Positions 15,299 through 23,148 of a DNA stretch of 26,217 nt are shown piece after piece. A program made the position numbers and the translations under genes. The stretch spans positions 1 to 26,217 of the forward strand of contig CAVSPO010000016.1 in the NCBI GenBank assembly GCA_963730005.1, read 5' to 3'. Under the pieces are notes generated by a model, which saw nothing but the letters and a program-made list of their open reading frames with translations, was not told the origin of the DNA and did no database searches. This stretch comes from CAVSPO01 sp963730005. Its GTDB lineage: Bacteria; Actinomycetota; Actinomycetes; Propionibacteriales; Propionibacteriaceae. Position 1 is the stretch's first letter; the number at the start of each line of letters is the position of its first letter.

Positions 15299-16122
15299 TC
15301 TGCTTGCTTGCACCCAATAGCGGATGCAGCCGAGGCCTGACCGGCTCCCTGATCAAACGTGACGTCCCTCGAAGTGTTCTTGGCGAGCGACCGGGCGATC
15401 ACCCTCTACCCGCGACCCTCGTGGGCGCTGCTGTCCCAGCTGGGACGGGTGCCGCGCCGGCTGATCTGGGACAACGAGCCCGGTATCGGACGAGGCAAGG
15501 CGACCGAGCCGGTGGCGGTGTTCGCCGGGACCCTGGCCACGAAGGTGGTGCTGCTGCCACCGCGGGATCCGGAGTCCAAGGGCCTGGTCGAGCGGCGTAA
15601 CCGCTTCTTTGAGACCTCCTTCATGCCCGGCCGCCACTTCACCTCCCCGGCGGACTTCAACGCCCAGTTCACCGACTGGCTGACCACCGCCAACACCCGG
15701 ATCGTGCGCAAGATCAACGCTCGTCCGATCGATCTCCTCGCGGCGGATCAGGAGAAGATGCTGCCGCTGCCGCCGGCGGTGCTGCACCTGGGGTGGCGTA
15801 ACCACGTGCTCTTGGGGCGGGACTACTACGTGCGCATCGACACTTGCGACTACTCGGTGGACCCCCGCGCGATCGGTGCCCGGGTGGACGTGGCCGCCGA
15901 CCTGGACGTCGTGCGGGTCCGTCACGGCGGGCGGCTGTTGGCCGAGCACCCGCGCCGGTGGGCGCGCGGCATGACCGTCACTGACCCTGCCCACGTCGCC
16001 ACCGCCGCAAGGCTGCGCCACGACTACCAACACCCCGCCTCCTCGGCTCGACACGAAGAGGGGATGGTGCGCGACCTGGCCGACTACGACCTCGCCTTCG
16101 GACTCGGTGAGGCAGGCCAGCC

Positions 16123-16923
16123 ATGACATCCAAGCCCGCCGCCGGGACCCAGACGCTCAAGCAGATCACCCACCTGGCGGCCGCGCTGAAGGCGCCGCGG
16201 ATCACCGAGTCCGCCGCCCGGCTGGCCGACCACGCCCGCGACGCCGGCTGGACCCACGAGGACTACCTCGCCGCCGTCCTGGAGCGTGAGGTCGCCGCCC
16301 GCAACGCGTCGGGCGCGCGGCTACGCATCCGCGCCGCCGCCTTCCCCGCGGTCAAGACCCTGGAGGACTTCGACTTCGACCACCAACCCGCCGCCCGCAC
16401 CCCCATCCAGGCCCTCGCCTCCGGTGCGTATCTGGCCGAGCACCGCAACGTCGTCCTGCTCGGGCCACCGGGCACAGGCAAGACCCACCTAGCCACCGCT
16501 CTCGGTGTCGCGGCCGCCCGCCAAGGACACCGCGTCCTGTTCGCCACCGCCACCGACTGGGTCACTCGCCTGACCGAAGCCCACGACCGCGGCCGGCTAG
16601 CCGCCGAGTTGACTCGGCTACGCCGCTACGGGCTGATCATCGTCGACGAGGTCGGCTACCTGCCCTTCGAGCAGGACGCCGCGAACCTGTTCTTCCAGCT
16701 CGTCTCCTCCCGCTACGAGCACGCCTCCCTGATCCTGACCTCGAACCTGGCCTTCAGCTCCTGGGCCGGGGTCTTCGGTGACCAGGTCGTGGCCGCAGCG
16801 ATGATCGACCGCATAGTCCACCACGCCGACGTCATCGCCCTCAAAGGCGCCTCCTACCGACTACGCGACCGAGGCGTAGACACCCTTCCCAGCATCAAAG
16901 CCGAGCAAGAATCCCTAAACTGA
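16123..16923 (+). CDS. istB: IS21-family helper ATPase IstB (right copy)
   Basis: A 266-aa AAA+ ATPase with Walker A LGPPGTGKTH, Walker B LIIVDEVGYLPF and LILTSNLAFSSW. The ATG overlaps the istA stop as ATGA, giving translational coupling and fixing the start. It is highly similar to the left copy (for example shared QITHLAAALKAPRIT and EREVAARNASGA) with scattered substitutions along its length. It appears intact even though its istA partner is broken. Confidence 0.94.
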   Translation: MTSKPAAGTQTLKQITHLAAALKAPRITESAARLADHARDAGWTHEDYLAAVLEREVAARNASGARLRIRAAAFPAVKTLEDFDFDHQPAARTPIQALASGAYLAEHRNVVLLGPPGTGKTHLATALGVAAARQGHRVLFATATDWVTRLTEAHDRGRLAAELTRLRRYGLIIVDEVGYLPFEQDAANLFFQLVSSRYEHASLILTSNLAFSSWAGVFGDQVVAAAMIDRIVHHADVIALKGASYRLRDRGVDTLPSIKAEQESLN

Positions 16924-16924
16924 A

Positions 16925-16976
16925 ACTGCTCACTCTTCGACCGCCGGAACTGCTCAGTCTTCGACCGCCGCCGACA
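16925..16976. repeat. IS21 right-copy terminal repeats (istB side)
   Basis: In complement these are GGCGGTCGAAGACTGAGCAG and GGCGGTCGAAGAGTGAGCAG, two tandem motifs that begin 2 bp after the istB stop. They resemble the other three ends but share GGTCGAAGA in place of GCTCGAAAA. Confidence 0.8.
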
Positions 16977-16981
16977 GCCCA
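16977..16981. repeat. Target site duplication, right copy (GCCCA) of the right IS21 element
   Basis: Matches 14040-14044. Confidence 0.75.
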
Positions 16982-17046
16982 GACTCCCGCCCAGTCCCGC
17001 ATACCGGCCCCCAGTTGCCCCTGAGCCGGCGCTGGCAAGGGTATGT

Positions 17047-17071
17047 CCCCGAACTTTCTGAAATTTCGGGG
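17047..17071. promoter_or_regulatory. Imperfect palindrome upstream of the conjugation operon (operator or hairpin)
   Basis: The arms CCCCGAA and TTCGGGG sit at the two ends of a 25-bp segment centred on about 17059, with further partial pairing inside (CTTTC with GAAAT). There is no T tract. It lies about 140 bp before the first gene of the operon, suiting an operator or the end of upstream transcription. Confidence 0.4.
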
Positions 17072-17173
17072 AAACGCTGCGTTGACTAGGCGTTGCGCTT
17101 CTGCGTTCCCCCTGTGGAGAGCCGAAATTGGGCCTGTGGAAGAACGTAAATGACTACGTGCGACGACCACCTT

Positions 17174-17200
17174 TTCCGTGAGATTCCACCTCACGGAAGG
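17174..17200 (+). promoter_or_regulatory. Hairpin covering the ribosome binding site of the first conjugation-operon gene
   Basis: Perfect 9-bp arms TTCCGTGAG (17174-17182) and CTCACGGAA (17190-17198) enclose a 7-base loop. The right arm contains the first four bases of the GGAAGG ribosome binding site (17195-17200) for the GTG start at 17209. In mRNA this would hide the site; in DNA it could be an operator. Confidence 0.6.
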
Positions 17201-17208
17201 ACAGACTC

Positions 17209-17991
17209 GTGCCCAATCTCTATCAGGCTCTTGGCCTGCAGGAACTGCTGGATTCCGCTGACGTTTGCCTGCCGGGTTGGGGGTTGTGTCATCCCGACCT
17301 TGGCCCGCTGCTGTCGCTGGAGGACGTTGATCGGGCCAGCCGAACCGGCTCGCCTACGGCGCGCAATGAGGTGCTGCTGCAGCTCGCCCTGCTCGGACGG
17401 GAGGGCGGCGCCGGCGACCGCGAGGCGGCGGCGGTCTTGTGTCACCTTCTGGCTCCGGGCGTGATCGCCAAGCTGGGACCGATGCGGCTGCCGGTCAGCT
17501 CGAACGAGGTTGACCGCCTGGCGGCGCAACATTTGTGGATCCAGTGCCGTACGTTCCCTTGCGAGGCCCAGCCCAAGGTGGCCCCCACGATCCTCTGGAA
17601 TGTCCGCCGCGCGGTGTTGGCGGAACTGGGTATCGAGGATCGGGTTCGTGGTGACCTGACGTGGGCTCACACGAGGGTCTTCGATCAGTCGGATCTTGAG
17701 GCCTTCGCTGGTGAGCCCGAGTCGTTCCCGGAGCCCGGCGAGGAGTTGGCGGAGCTGCTGGAACGGGCACAGGCCGACCACGTGATTACCAGTGAGCAGG
17801 CGCTTCTGTTGGTCACGTTGGTGCGGGTGGCAGAGCACATGGCCATCAAGCGCGTCACCACACACGGTCTGCTCTCGGCCGATGTGTCCCAACAGGTTGG
17901 CCAACAGCTCGGGTGGGGTGCCAGCACCGTCCGCAACAAGGTCGGACTGACCTTGGATGCCTTACGCCAGGCGACCCGCAAAGCCAGCTGA
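17209..17991 (+). CDS. Regulator-like protein with C-terminal helix-turn-helix, first gene of conjugation operon
   Basis: A 260-aa soluble protein starting at GTG 17209 behind GGAAGG. The N-terminal two-thirds is globular with no motif I recognise, including LPGWGLCHPDLGPL and a helical block around RNEVLLQLALLGREG. The C-terminal 60 residues are helical and end in DVSQQVGQQLGWGASTVRNK followed by LTLDALR, which fits a sigma-region-4 or LuxR-like helix-turn-helix. It sits at the head of the secretion operon, 65 bp before the next gene, and its translation start is inside a hairpin, so an autoregulated control protein for transfer is plausible. That role is inference. Confidence 0.7.
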   Translation: MPNLYQALGLQELLDSADVCLPGWGLCHPDLGPLLSLEDVDRASRTGSPTARNEVLLQLALLGREGGAGDREAAAVLCHLLAPGVIAKLGPMRLPVSSNEVDRLAAQHLWIQCRTFPCEAQPKVAPTILWNVRRAVLAELGIEDRVRGDLTWAHTRVFDQSDLEAFAGEPESFPEPGEELAELLERAQADHVITSEQALLLVTLVRVAEHMAIKRVTTHGLLSADVSQQVGQQLGWGASTVRNKVGLTLDALRQATRKAS

Positions 17992-18055
17992 ATCCAACGC
18001 GGGTGAGCAGGAACAGCCCGCTGGTGGCTTGTGGTGATGTGGGAAGGAGTGTCAG

Positions 18056-18253
18056 GTGAACCAGACCGAAATCGACCGCCTTGTCAGGCTGGCCGGTGGC
18101 GAGGACCAGGCGGTTCAGCGGTTGGAGAGTGCGATTGGTGAGCTGCGGGCCATCAGAGACGCCCAAGCTCGCCTGCAGCAGCTGCCGGCGGACGATCTCC
18201 GGCGTGCGCTCGAGTCGCGGAGTCGGGTCCTCTTGCGGGTGGTCGGGTCGTGA
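18056..18253 (+). CDS. Small helical protein of the conjugation operon
   Basis: A 65-aa protein with a GTG start behind GAAGGAG (18043-18049). It is nearly all helix with heptad-like hydrophobics (IDRLVRLAGGEDQAVQRLE, then IRDAQARLQQLPADDL), so probably a coiled coil. Its stop overlaps the next start as GTGA, showing translational coupling. No function is recognised. Confidence 0.65.
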   Translation: MNQTEIDRLVRLAGGEDQAVQRLESAIGELRAIRDAQARLQQLPADDLRRALESRSRVLLRVVGS

Positions 18254-19047
18254 GTCAGGTGACGGTGCTTGAGTTGCAGCGGGCTTGGCGGGCGCTCCAG
18301 TCCGGCCAGTTCTCGGGTGCGGTCAGACACCGGTCCGAGGTCGGTGGGTGGACGCCTGCCGAACCGGTGCTCCCGGTGCTCGGCGCGCACGCTCAGTGCG
18401 GTGCCTCGACGGTGGCGCTGGCGCTGGCGACCGTGGCTGCCCCTGCCAGGGTCGTGGAATGCGCGTCGGGCCCGTCTTGCGGGTTGGTCGGGGCGCCCAG
18501 CACCGAGATCGGCGACTGCGGCAACGGGTGGACGCGCGGGCTGCGCGCCGACGTCCTGATCGACCGCTGCCACGAGATCCTGCTCGGCGCCACCGAAGTG
18601 CCGCTACCGGCCGAGGTCAGCCAGCCGGTGTCCCGCACCGTCCTCGATGTCGGATGGGATCCGACCCACGTGCTGAGCGTCTCGTCCTGGTTGTCTTCGT
18701 GGCTGCTGGGGTCCCCGTGCGTCGTGGTGGTCGCGACAGTGAGCGTCCCGAGTCTTCGCCGGCTGGAGAACACGTTGAGCGTCCTGACCGAACCCACGTG
18801 CTTGGCCGCCGTCGTTGGGCCCCCACTCAAGCGATGGCCGAAGACCGTGACCGGAACCTTGGGCGCTCAAACGCGCCGCCTGATCGAGACGCAACGGCTG
18901 GTCAGCGTCCCGACGATCGCCTCGTTGCGGTTGGCAGGGATCACCCCTGAACCGCTGCCGAAACCGTTGCTGGCGGCCGCGGAAGACATCCTGCTCGCCG
19001 CCGAGGAACTGTCGTCAACTCCAACCCAAACCAAGAAGGACACGTGA
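18250..19047 (+). CDS. MinD/ParA-like protein with degenerate P-loop
   Basis: A 265-aa protein. Residues 43-75 read VLGAHAQCGASTVALALA followed by ARVVECASGPSCGL, the layout of a ParA/MinD deviant Walker A plus second strand, but the two Lys residues of KGGxGK are missing. A later strand (SPCVVVVATVSVPSLRRLE) fits the expected hydrophobic core strand before a helix. Such proteins recur in actinobacterial conjugation operons beside pilin-like genes; nucleotide binding is doubtful here. It overlaps both neighbours by 4 bp (GTGA both sides). The C-terminus is a helical tail. It may position or support the transfer machinery at the membrane. Confidence 0.55.
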   Translation: MSQVTVLELQRAWRALQSGQFSGAVRHRSEVGGWTPAEPVLPVLGAHAQCGASTVALALATVAAPARVVECASGPSCGLVGAPSTEIGDCGNGWTRGLRADVLIDRCHEILLGATEVPLPAEVSQPVSRTVLDVGWDPTHVLSVSSWLSSWLLGSPCVVVVATVSVPSLRRLENTLSVLTEPTCLAAVVGPPLKRWPKTVTGTLGAQTRRLIETQRLVSVPTIASLRLAGITPEPLPKPLLAAAEDILLAAEELSSTPTQTKKDT

Positions 19048-19328
19048 TCATGACCCTGATTCCGATGCAGATTTGCCCGGTCGCCCCGCCTGGGGCGCAG
19101 CAGTACGCCGACCAGCTGACCGGCTACGTGTTGTGGGGTGTGCTCGCCCTGTTCATCGTCGGAGTCGTTGTGTCGATCGGCGGTATCGCCATGGGACGCA
19201 TACTGAGCATGCCGCACGCCAGCAAGGCCGGTGTGGTCGGCATCTTCGTCGTCTTCATCGCTGCGGTCATGTACACGGTGGTGCCGTCGATGATCGCGTC
19301 GATCACCGGGTCGGGGTGCGTGGGATGA
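19044..19328 (+). CDS. Small two-helix membrane protein, VirB2/pilin-like candidate
   Basis: A 94-aa protein with two membrane segments (about residues 27-49, YVLWGVLALFIVGVVVSIGG, and 62-86, VVGIFVVFIAAVMYTVVPSM) separated by a short basic loop, and a short N-terminus with one Cys. That is the size and topology of VirB2/TrbC-type pilins, but no clear cleavable signal is present. The GTG at 19044 overlaps the previous stop; an ATG at 19050 is an alternative start. Its stop overlaps the next start as ATGA. The pilin role is inferred from topology and position. Confidence 0.6.
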   Translation: MIMTLIPMQICPVAPPGAQQYADQLTGYVLWGVLALFIVGVVVSIGGIAMGRILSMPHASKAGVVGIFVVFIAAVMYTVVPSMIASITGSGCVG

Positions 19329-20122
19329 CCAGGCAGCTGGTGAGCGTGAAACCGTGGGGACGCGGCCGTCTGCTGGCCACCCTGGCCGGGATGGCGTTGG
19401 TCACCGTCGGGTTGCTGGTCGGGTTCGCGTTGGCGATCCACTCGGTCGCCATCCGACCTGGCTCTACCCCCTCCGCGGGCACCCAGACGCTGCCGAGTGA
19501 TCAGACCGAACGCCGCGAGATGCTGGCGGCCGAGCCCATGCTGCAGGTCAGCGGGGCTGATTCCACCCAGGGTGTGCCGGCGGCGACACCGGGCCCGATG
19601 ATCGAGGTCCCGGAGCCCACCAGGATCGGTGCAGCCAAGGTGCCGTCGGGCTACCCGCACACCCCGGAGGGTGCGATCGGGCAGTTGGCGGCGATCGAGG
19701 TCTCGGTGCTGACCGAGATGAGCATCGCGCGGGTCAACGAGATCTATCTCGCGTGGTCGGCTGAGGGTGCGGTTCCGGTTGATCAGTGGCGTATGACGCG
19801 GCACGTGCAGGCTTTCCTGGGGGCCGCCAGGATGGGGCAGACCCTCGATCGGGGAGCTCGGGTCACCGTCACCCCGGTGGCGGGGCAGACGAAGGCGTCC
19901 GACGGGCGGGACTGGACGATCGCCTGCGTCCTGGTGGACGTGCGTGCGGTCGTCAACTCTGAGGCACGGATGGCGTACGGATACTGCGAACGCATGCAGT
20001 GGGACGGTTCGCGTTGGGCGATCGCACCGGGTGCCCCTCCCGCTGACGCCCCGTCGACGTGGCCGGGCACGGACCTGGCGTTCAAGGCCGGCTGGCGCAC
20101 CTGGCCGCCGGCCAGGCGGTGA
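19325..20122 (+). CDS. Conjugal transfer membrane protein, VirB8/TcpC-like
   Basis: A 265-aa protein with one N-terminal membrane helix (about residues 17-41, LLATLAGMALVTVGLLVGFA), a Ser/Thr/Pro linker, and an extracytoplasmic domain starting near GYPHTPEGAIGQLAAIEV. That sequence block is common in actinobacterial integrative-element transfer proteins; single-span proteins with an NTF2-like outer domain form the VirB8/TcpC scaffold of Gram-positive type IV secretion. The ATG overlaps the preceding stop (ATGA). A longer upstream extension in this frame lies inside the preceding gene and is rejected. Confidence 0.65.
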   Translation: MTRQLVSVKPWGRGRLLATLAGMALVTVGLLVGFALAIHSVAIRPGSTPSAGTQTLPSDQTERREMLAAEPMLQVSGADSTQGVPAATPGPMIEVPEPTRIGAAKVPSGYPHTPEGAIGQLAAIEVSVLTEMSIARVNEIYLAWSAEGAVPVDQWRMTRHVQAFLGAARMGQTLDRGARVTVTPVAGQTKASDGRDWTIACVLVDVRAVVNSEARMAYGYCERMQWDGSRWAIAPGAPPADAPSTWPGTDLAFKAGWRTWPPARR

Positions 20123-20132
20123 AGGGGCAACG

Positions 20133-21626
20133 ATGATCCCCGACCCGTTCAACCCGTTCGGTGTCCTGGGCGGCGCCGCCGAACGCCTCCTCGCCGACGG
20201 CTGGACCCGGATGATGCTGTCGGTCTGGAACTCCGGGGTGTGGCTGCTGAAGGTGATCCTGCAGATGGAGAACTACTTCCTCACCCCCGACATCAGCGGT
20301 GACGGACCCGCGCAGCCGGTCTACCAGGTCACGTTGTGGATCGGGGTGACGCTGATGGTGATCATGTTGATGATCCAGCTCGGCACATCCGCGGTCCGCC
20401 GGGACGGGAAGAGCATCGGCCGCGTCCTGATCGGCGCCGCCCAGTACGTGATCGTCTGGTTCGGTTGGGTCGCCTACGGCGTCGCGATCCTCGCGGCCTG
20501 CGCAGCGTTGAACAAGGCGTTCCTGTTGACCATCTTCCGCGTCGACAACTTGGCCGCATGGGATCCGTGGGCGCCGTTCACCGGCCAGGACCTCACCGAC
20601 GCTGTGATCGCCACGGTGATGGGTTTGCTCGGCCTGCTGGTGTGGCTGGCGGGGATCGCCCACCTGCTGGTGATGCTGACCCGGGCTGGTGCCCTGATCG
20701 TGTTGGCGGTGACCACCCCCATCTCTGCTGCCGGTCTGGTGTCCGAGGTGGGACGCGGCTGGTTCTGGAAGTCGTTCCGCTGGTTCCACGCCGCCGCGTT
20801 CGCGCCGGTGCTGATGACCCTGATGATGGGCATGGGAATCCAGCTCGCCTCGGGTGCGGCGCTCGGACTGTCGGACTCCACTCAGGCGTCGATCGCCACC
20901 GCACTGCCGGCGGTTGTGATGATCCTGACGTCGGCGGTGTCGCCGCTGGCGCTGTTCAAGCTTCTGGCGTTCACCGATCCCGGCACCAGCTCGGGGGCGG
21001 CTGTCCGGGCAGGCATGGGCGCGATCGGCGGGCTGGGTGGGCTGCTGCAGGGCGGCGGTGAGGGCGGGAGCGGGGCCGCATCCCAGGCCGACGGCAACGG
21101 CCGCTCCAGCGGTGAGGACCAGGCGGAGACCGCGAACTCGTCGCGGATGATGACTGCGGCTGGTACAGCAGCTGGACTGCTGGGGCCGGCCGGCGTGGCG
21201 GTCGGTGGTGCACTGAAGGCGTTCGGCGCGATCGGCGGCGCCGCGGCCGCGATCTCCACCGACATCAGCAACCAGATGGGTGTCGGCCACAACACCTACC
21301 AGCCCGACTCCGTCAACCCCGGACGCCACCGCCCCGGCGGACGACCCAGTGCTGGTCAGGCTGATACGGGCAGTCAGGACGATCGCTCCGGCCCCATCGG
21401 GACCTCGACGCAGGACTCCTACAGCGCCGACGCGCAGGACACCCGGATCGTGTCCGACGCCAGCTTCGACGCCGACGATCCAGCGCAACCACCATTCTCG
21501 GACACGACCCCCAGCGCCCCCACCGTGCCGATGCCTCGGGGCGGTGGCGGCATGCCGCCCGCGCCTGGTGCTGGTGGGGCGGCCGGCGGATCGGCAGCAC
21601 AGTCCGCGGCAGCAGCCGCAGTTTAG
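20133..21626 (+). CDS. Conjugal transfer channel protein, VirB6/TrbL-like
   Basis: A 497-aa protein with about six to seven membrane segments between residues 60 and 290, for example LWIGVTLMVIMLMIQL, YVIVWFGWVAYGVAILAA, TVMGLLGLLVWLAGIAHL and ALIVLAVTTPISAAGLV. The 200-residue C-terminal tail is rich in Gly, Ala, Ser and Pro. This matches VirB6/TrbL inner-membrane channel proteins. An AAGGGG site precedes the ATG, and the gene follows its neighbour by 10 bp. The start is chosen over an upstream in-frame one because that would overlap the preceding gene by 190 bp. Confidence 0.8.
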   Translation: MIPDPFNPFGVLGGAAERLLADGWTRMMLSVWNSGVWLLKVILQMENYFLTPDISGDGPAQPVYQVTLWIGVTLMVIMLMIQLGTSAVRRDGKSIGRVLIGAAQYVIVWFGWVAYGVAILAACAALNKAFLLTIFRVDNLAAWDPWAPFTGQDLTDAVIATVMGLLGLLVWLAGIAHLLVMLTRAGALIVLAVTTPISAAGLVSEVGRGWFWKSFRWFHAAAFAPVLMTLMMGMGIQLASGAALGLSDSTQASIATALPAVVMILTSAVSPLALFKLLAFTDPGTSSGAAVRAGMGAIGGLGGLLQGGGEGGSGAASQADGNGRSSGEDQAETANSSRMMTAAGTAAGLLGPAGVAVGGALKAFGAIGGAAAAISTDISNQMGVGHNTYQPDSVNPGRHRPGGRPSAGQADTGSQDDRSGPIGTSTQDSYSADAQDTRIVSDASFDADDPAQPPFSDTTPSAPTVPMPRGGGGMPPAPGAGGAAGGSAAQSAAAAAV

Positions 21627-21636
21627 GAGGACGACA

Positions 21637-23148
21637 GTGTCAGTCAACATCTACGCCGACTACTCGCGCGACCGTGTCGGGTTCTTCTTCGGCATGTCGC
21701 TGGTCGAGTTGGTGATGCTGGCCGCCTCATCGCTGCCGGTGCTGTGGGCGATGAGCCGGCAGGCGTGGGCCAGCATGTGGTGGTTCCTGCTGATCTTCGT
21801 CATCGTCACCCTGGTGACCGTGGTGAAGGTGCAGGGCCGCTCCGCGGTCGGCTGGTTGAAGAGCGTGACGTTGTTCATGGTGGCCAGCCTGACCGGCTCG
21901 CGGGGATTCGCCTCGCGGGCCGCCCGCGGCCAGGCCGACGACCTGGACCACGCAGACCTGCCCGGCGTGCTGCAAGGACTGGAGATCCACGACGGACCAC
22001 CGCACGGGCCCACCATGTCGCGGACCGCCATCATCCGGGACCACGCCACTCGGACCTGGGCAGTCACCGCGTCGGTGGTCCATCCCGGCATCGGGATGAG
22101 CGACGCCGCCGAACGAAACCGGCAGGGCGCCGGCCTGGCCGGGCTGATCGACATCGCGTCGCGAGGTGAACTGATCGACGAGGTCATCTTCATGGTCCGC
22201 ACCGTCCCCGACGACGGCGCTGAACGCGGCATCTGGGTGGAACGCCATCGGGTGCCCGGCCGCAGCCACTTGGCCAGCCGGATCAACGACGACCTGCGGG
22301 CCGGGCTGACCCAGGCCAGTGTCCGTACCGAGGCGTTCGTCACGTTCGTGGTGCCCGAACACCGGATGGCCAAAGCCGCCCGGGAAAGCGGCGGCGGGTT
22401 CGAGGGTCGCGCCCACGTCCTGCACGGGTTGATGACCGAGGTCGAAACGCAGCTGCGGGGCGGGCTGGGGGTCATCGATGTGCACTGGTTGACGTCCCCG
22501 GAGTTGGCGTTTGTGTGCAGGACCGGGTTCGCGCCGGGGGACCGGGCCGGGATCATCGAGGCGCTGGCTGCCCGCGAGAAGAACCCGGGCGTGAACGCCG
22601 ACGTGCCCTGGGCGATGGCCGGGCCGAGCGGCGCCGACACAGCGGTGCGGCACTACAGCCACGACGCGTGGGAGTCGGTGTCGTCCACGATCAAACTGCC
22701 CGCCAAGGGAGCCCTGATCGGCGCGCTGGCGCCGGTGCTGACCCCGGCCGAGGCGGGGGAACGCCGCTCCTTCATGGTGGCGTTCCCCATCCTCACTCAA
22801 ACGGTCGCGGAACGCACCGCCGACAACGCCGAATTCGCATCCGACATGGGTAACGAGCTGCGCCGCAAGGCCGGCGTCAAACCGAGAGCGCGACACCGCA
22901 ACGAGGCCGCCAAGGCCCACGGGATGGACGAGAAACTCGCCCGCGGCAACTCCATGACCCGCCCGTACGCGGTCGCCACCGTGACCGTGCCACGCACCAA
23001 GTCGATCATCGAGTACGGACGCCGCCTCGACGCGTCCATCCGGGTGGCCGGGTTCTCGCCGTTGCGCCTCGACCTGGCCCAGGACCGGGCGTTCGCCGCG
23101 TCAACGATCCCACTCGGGGTGTGCCTGACCCGGGACGGTGTCGCATGA
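21637..23148 (+). CDS. SCO6880-like conjugation membrane protein
   Basis: A 503-aa protein with a GTG start behind a perfect AGGAGG (21625-21630) that overlaps the preceding stop. The N-terminus MSVNIYADYSRDRVGFFFG is followed by two membrane helices (residues about 20-38 and 46-64), a PrgI-like layout. A large soluble domain follows (WAVTASVVHPGIGM, DEVIFMVRTVPDDG, AFVTFVVPEHRMAKAARESGGG), corresponding to the VirB4 N-terminal region in other systems. I recognise it as the SCO6880-type protein always encoded just before the VirB4-like ATPase in actinobacterial elements. It probably anchors that ATPase at the membrane. Its stop overlaps the next start (ATGA). Confidence 0.8.
   Translation: MSVNIYADYSRDRVGFFFGMSLVELVMLAASSLPVLWAMSRQAWASMWWFLLIFVIVTLVTVVKVQGRSAVGWLKSVTLFMVASLTGSRGFASRAARGQADDLDHADLPGVLQGLEIHDGPPHGPTMSRTAIIRDHATRTWAVTASVVHPGIGMSDAAERNRQGAGLAGLIDIASRGELIDEVIFMVRTVPDDGAERGIWVERHRVPGRSHLASRINDDLRAGLTQASVRTEAFVTFVVPEHRMAKAARESGGGFEGRAHVLHGLMTEVETQLRGGLGVIDVHWLTSPELAFVCRTGFAPGDRAGIIEALAAREKNPGVNADVPWAMAGPSGADTAVRHYSHDAWESVSSTIKLPAKGALIGALAPVLTPAEAGERRSFMVAFPILTQTVAERTADNAEFASDMGNELRRKAGVKPRARHRNEAAKAHGMDEKLARGNSMTRPYAVATVTVPRTKSIIEYGRRLDASIRVAGFSPLRLDLAQDRAFAASTIPLGVCLTRDGVA

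Larger units (their letters stand above)
14600..15418 (+). other. Foreign cassette inside istA (lipoprotein gene plus terminator)
   Basis: The boundaries are inferred by comparing the broken istA with the other copy: homology stops after PTRKT (14599) and resumes at SWALL (15419). I see no obvious inverted repeats at the cassette ends, no transposase and no clear target duplication. About 18 bp of istA were lost. The mode of acquisition is unclear. Confidence 0.7.
14114..16126 (+). pseudogene. istA: IS21-family transposase IstA (right copy), split by a lipoprotein cassette
   Basis: The left piece (14114-14599, 162 aa) starts MITMEDWALIRRLAAEGVPK, with a helix-turn-helix and the first catalytic Asp (CDLWFPP), and runs to PTRKT before entering foreign sequence and stopping at 14624-14626. 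The right piece (15419-16126) resumes at SWALLSQLGRVPRRLIWDNEPG with the second Asp, then the catalytic Glu (SKGLVERRN), and ends at TGA overlapping istB. Compared with the left copy, about six codons (EDLLLG) are missing at the junction, so the cassette replaced a little istA sequence. Full-length IstA cannot be made; a GTG-type start at 15359 could only produce the C-terminal part. Confidence 0.88.
14045..16976 (+). mobile_element. IS21-family element (right copy) carrying a lipoprotein gene inside istA
   Basis: The element begins TGTTGACGGCGCTTGAAAAC and ends with the complement of TGTCGGCGGCGGTCGAAGAC. Both ends carry two tandem terminal motifs, and GCCCA duplications flank it. It carries istA and istB on +. 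istA is broken by about 0.82 kb (14600-15418) holding a lipoprotein gene and a terminator. At 2932 bp it exceeds the normal 2.0-2.5 kb. It is related to, but clearly distinct from, the left copy, so the pair did not arise by a recent local duplication. Confidence 0.85.

Noticed and set aside
20082..21650. 522-codon open frame on - opposite the VirB6-like gene
   Set aside because: Low-complexity Arg/Gly/Ala translation opposite a membrane protein gene in a coupled operon.
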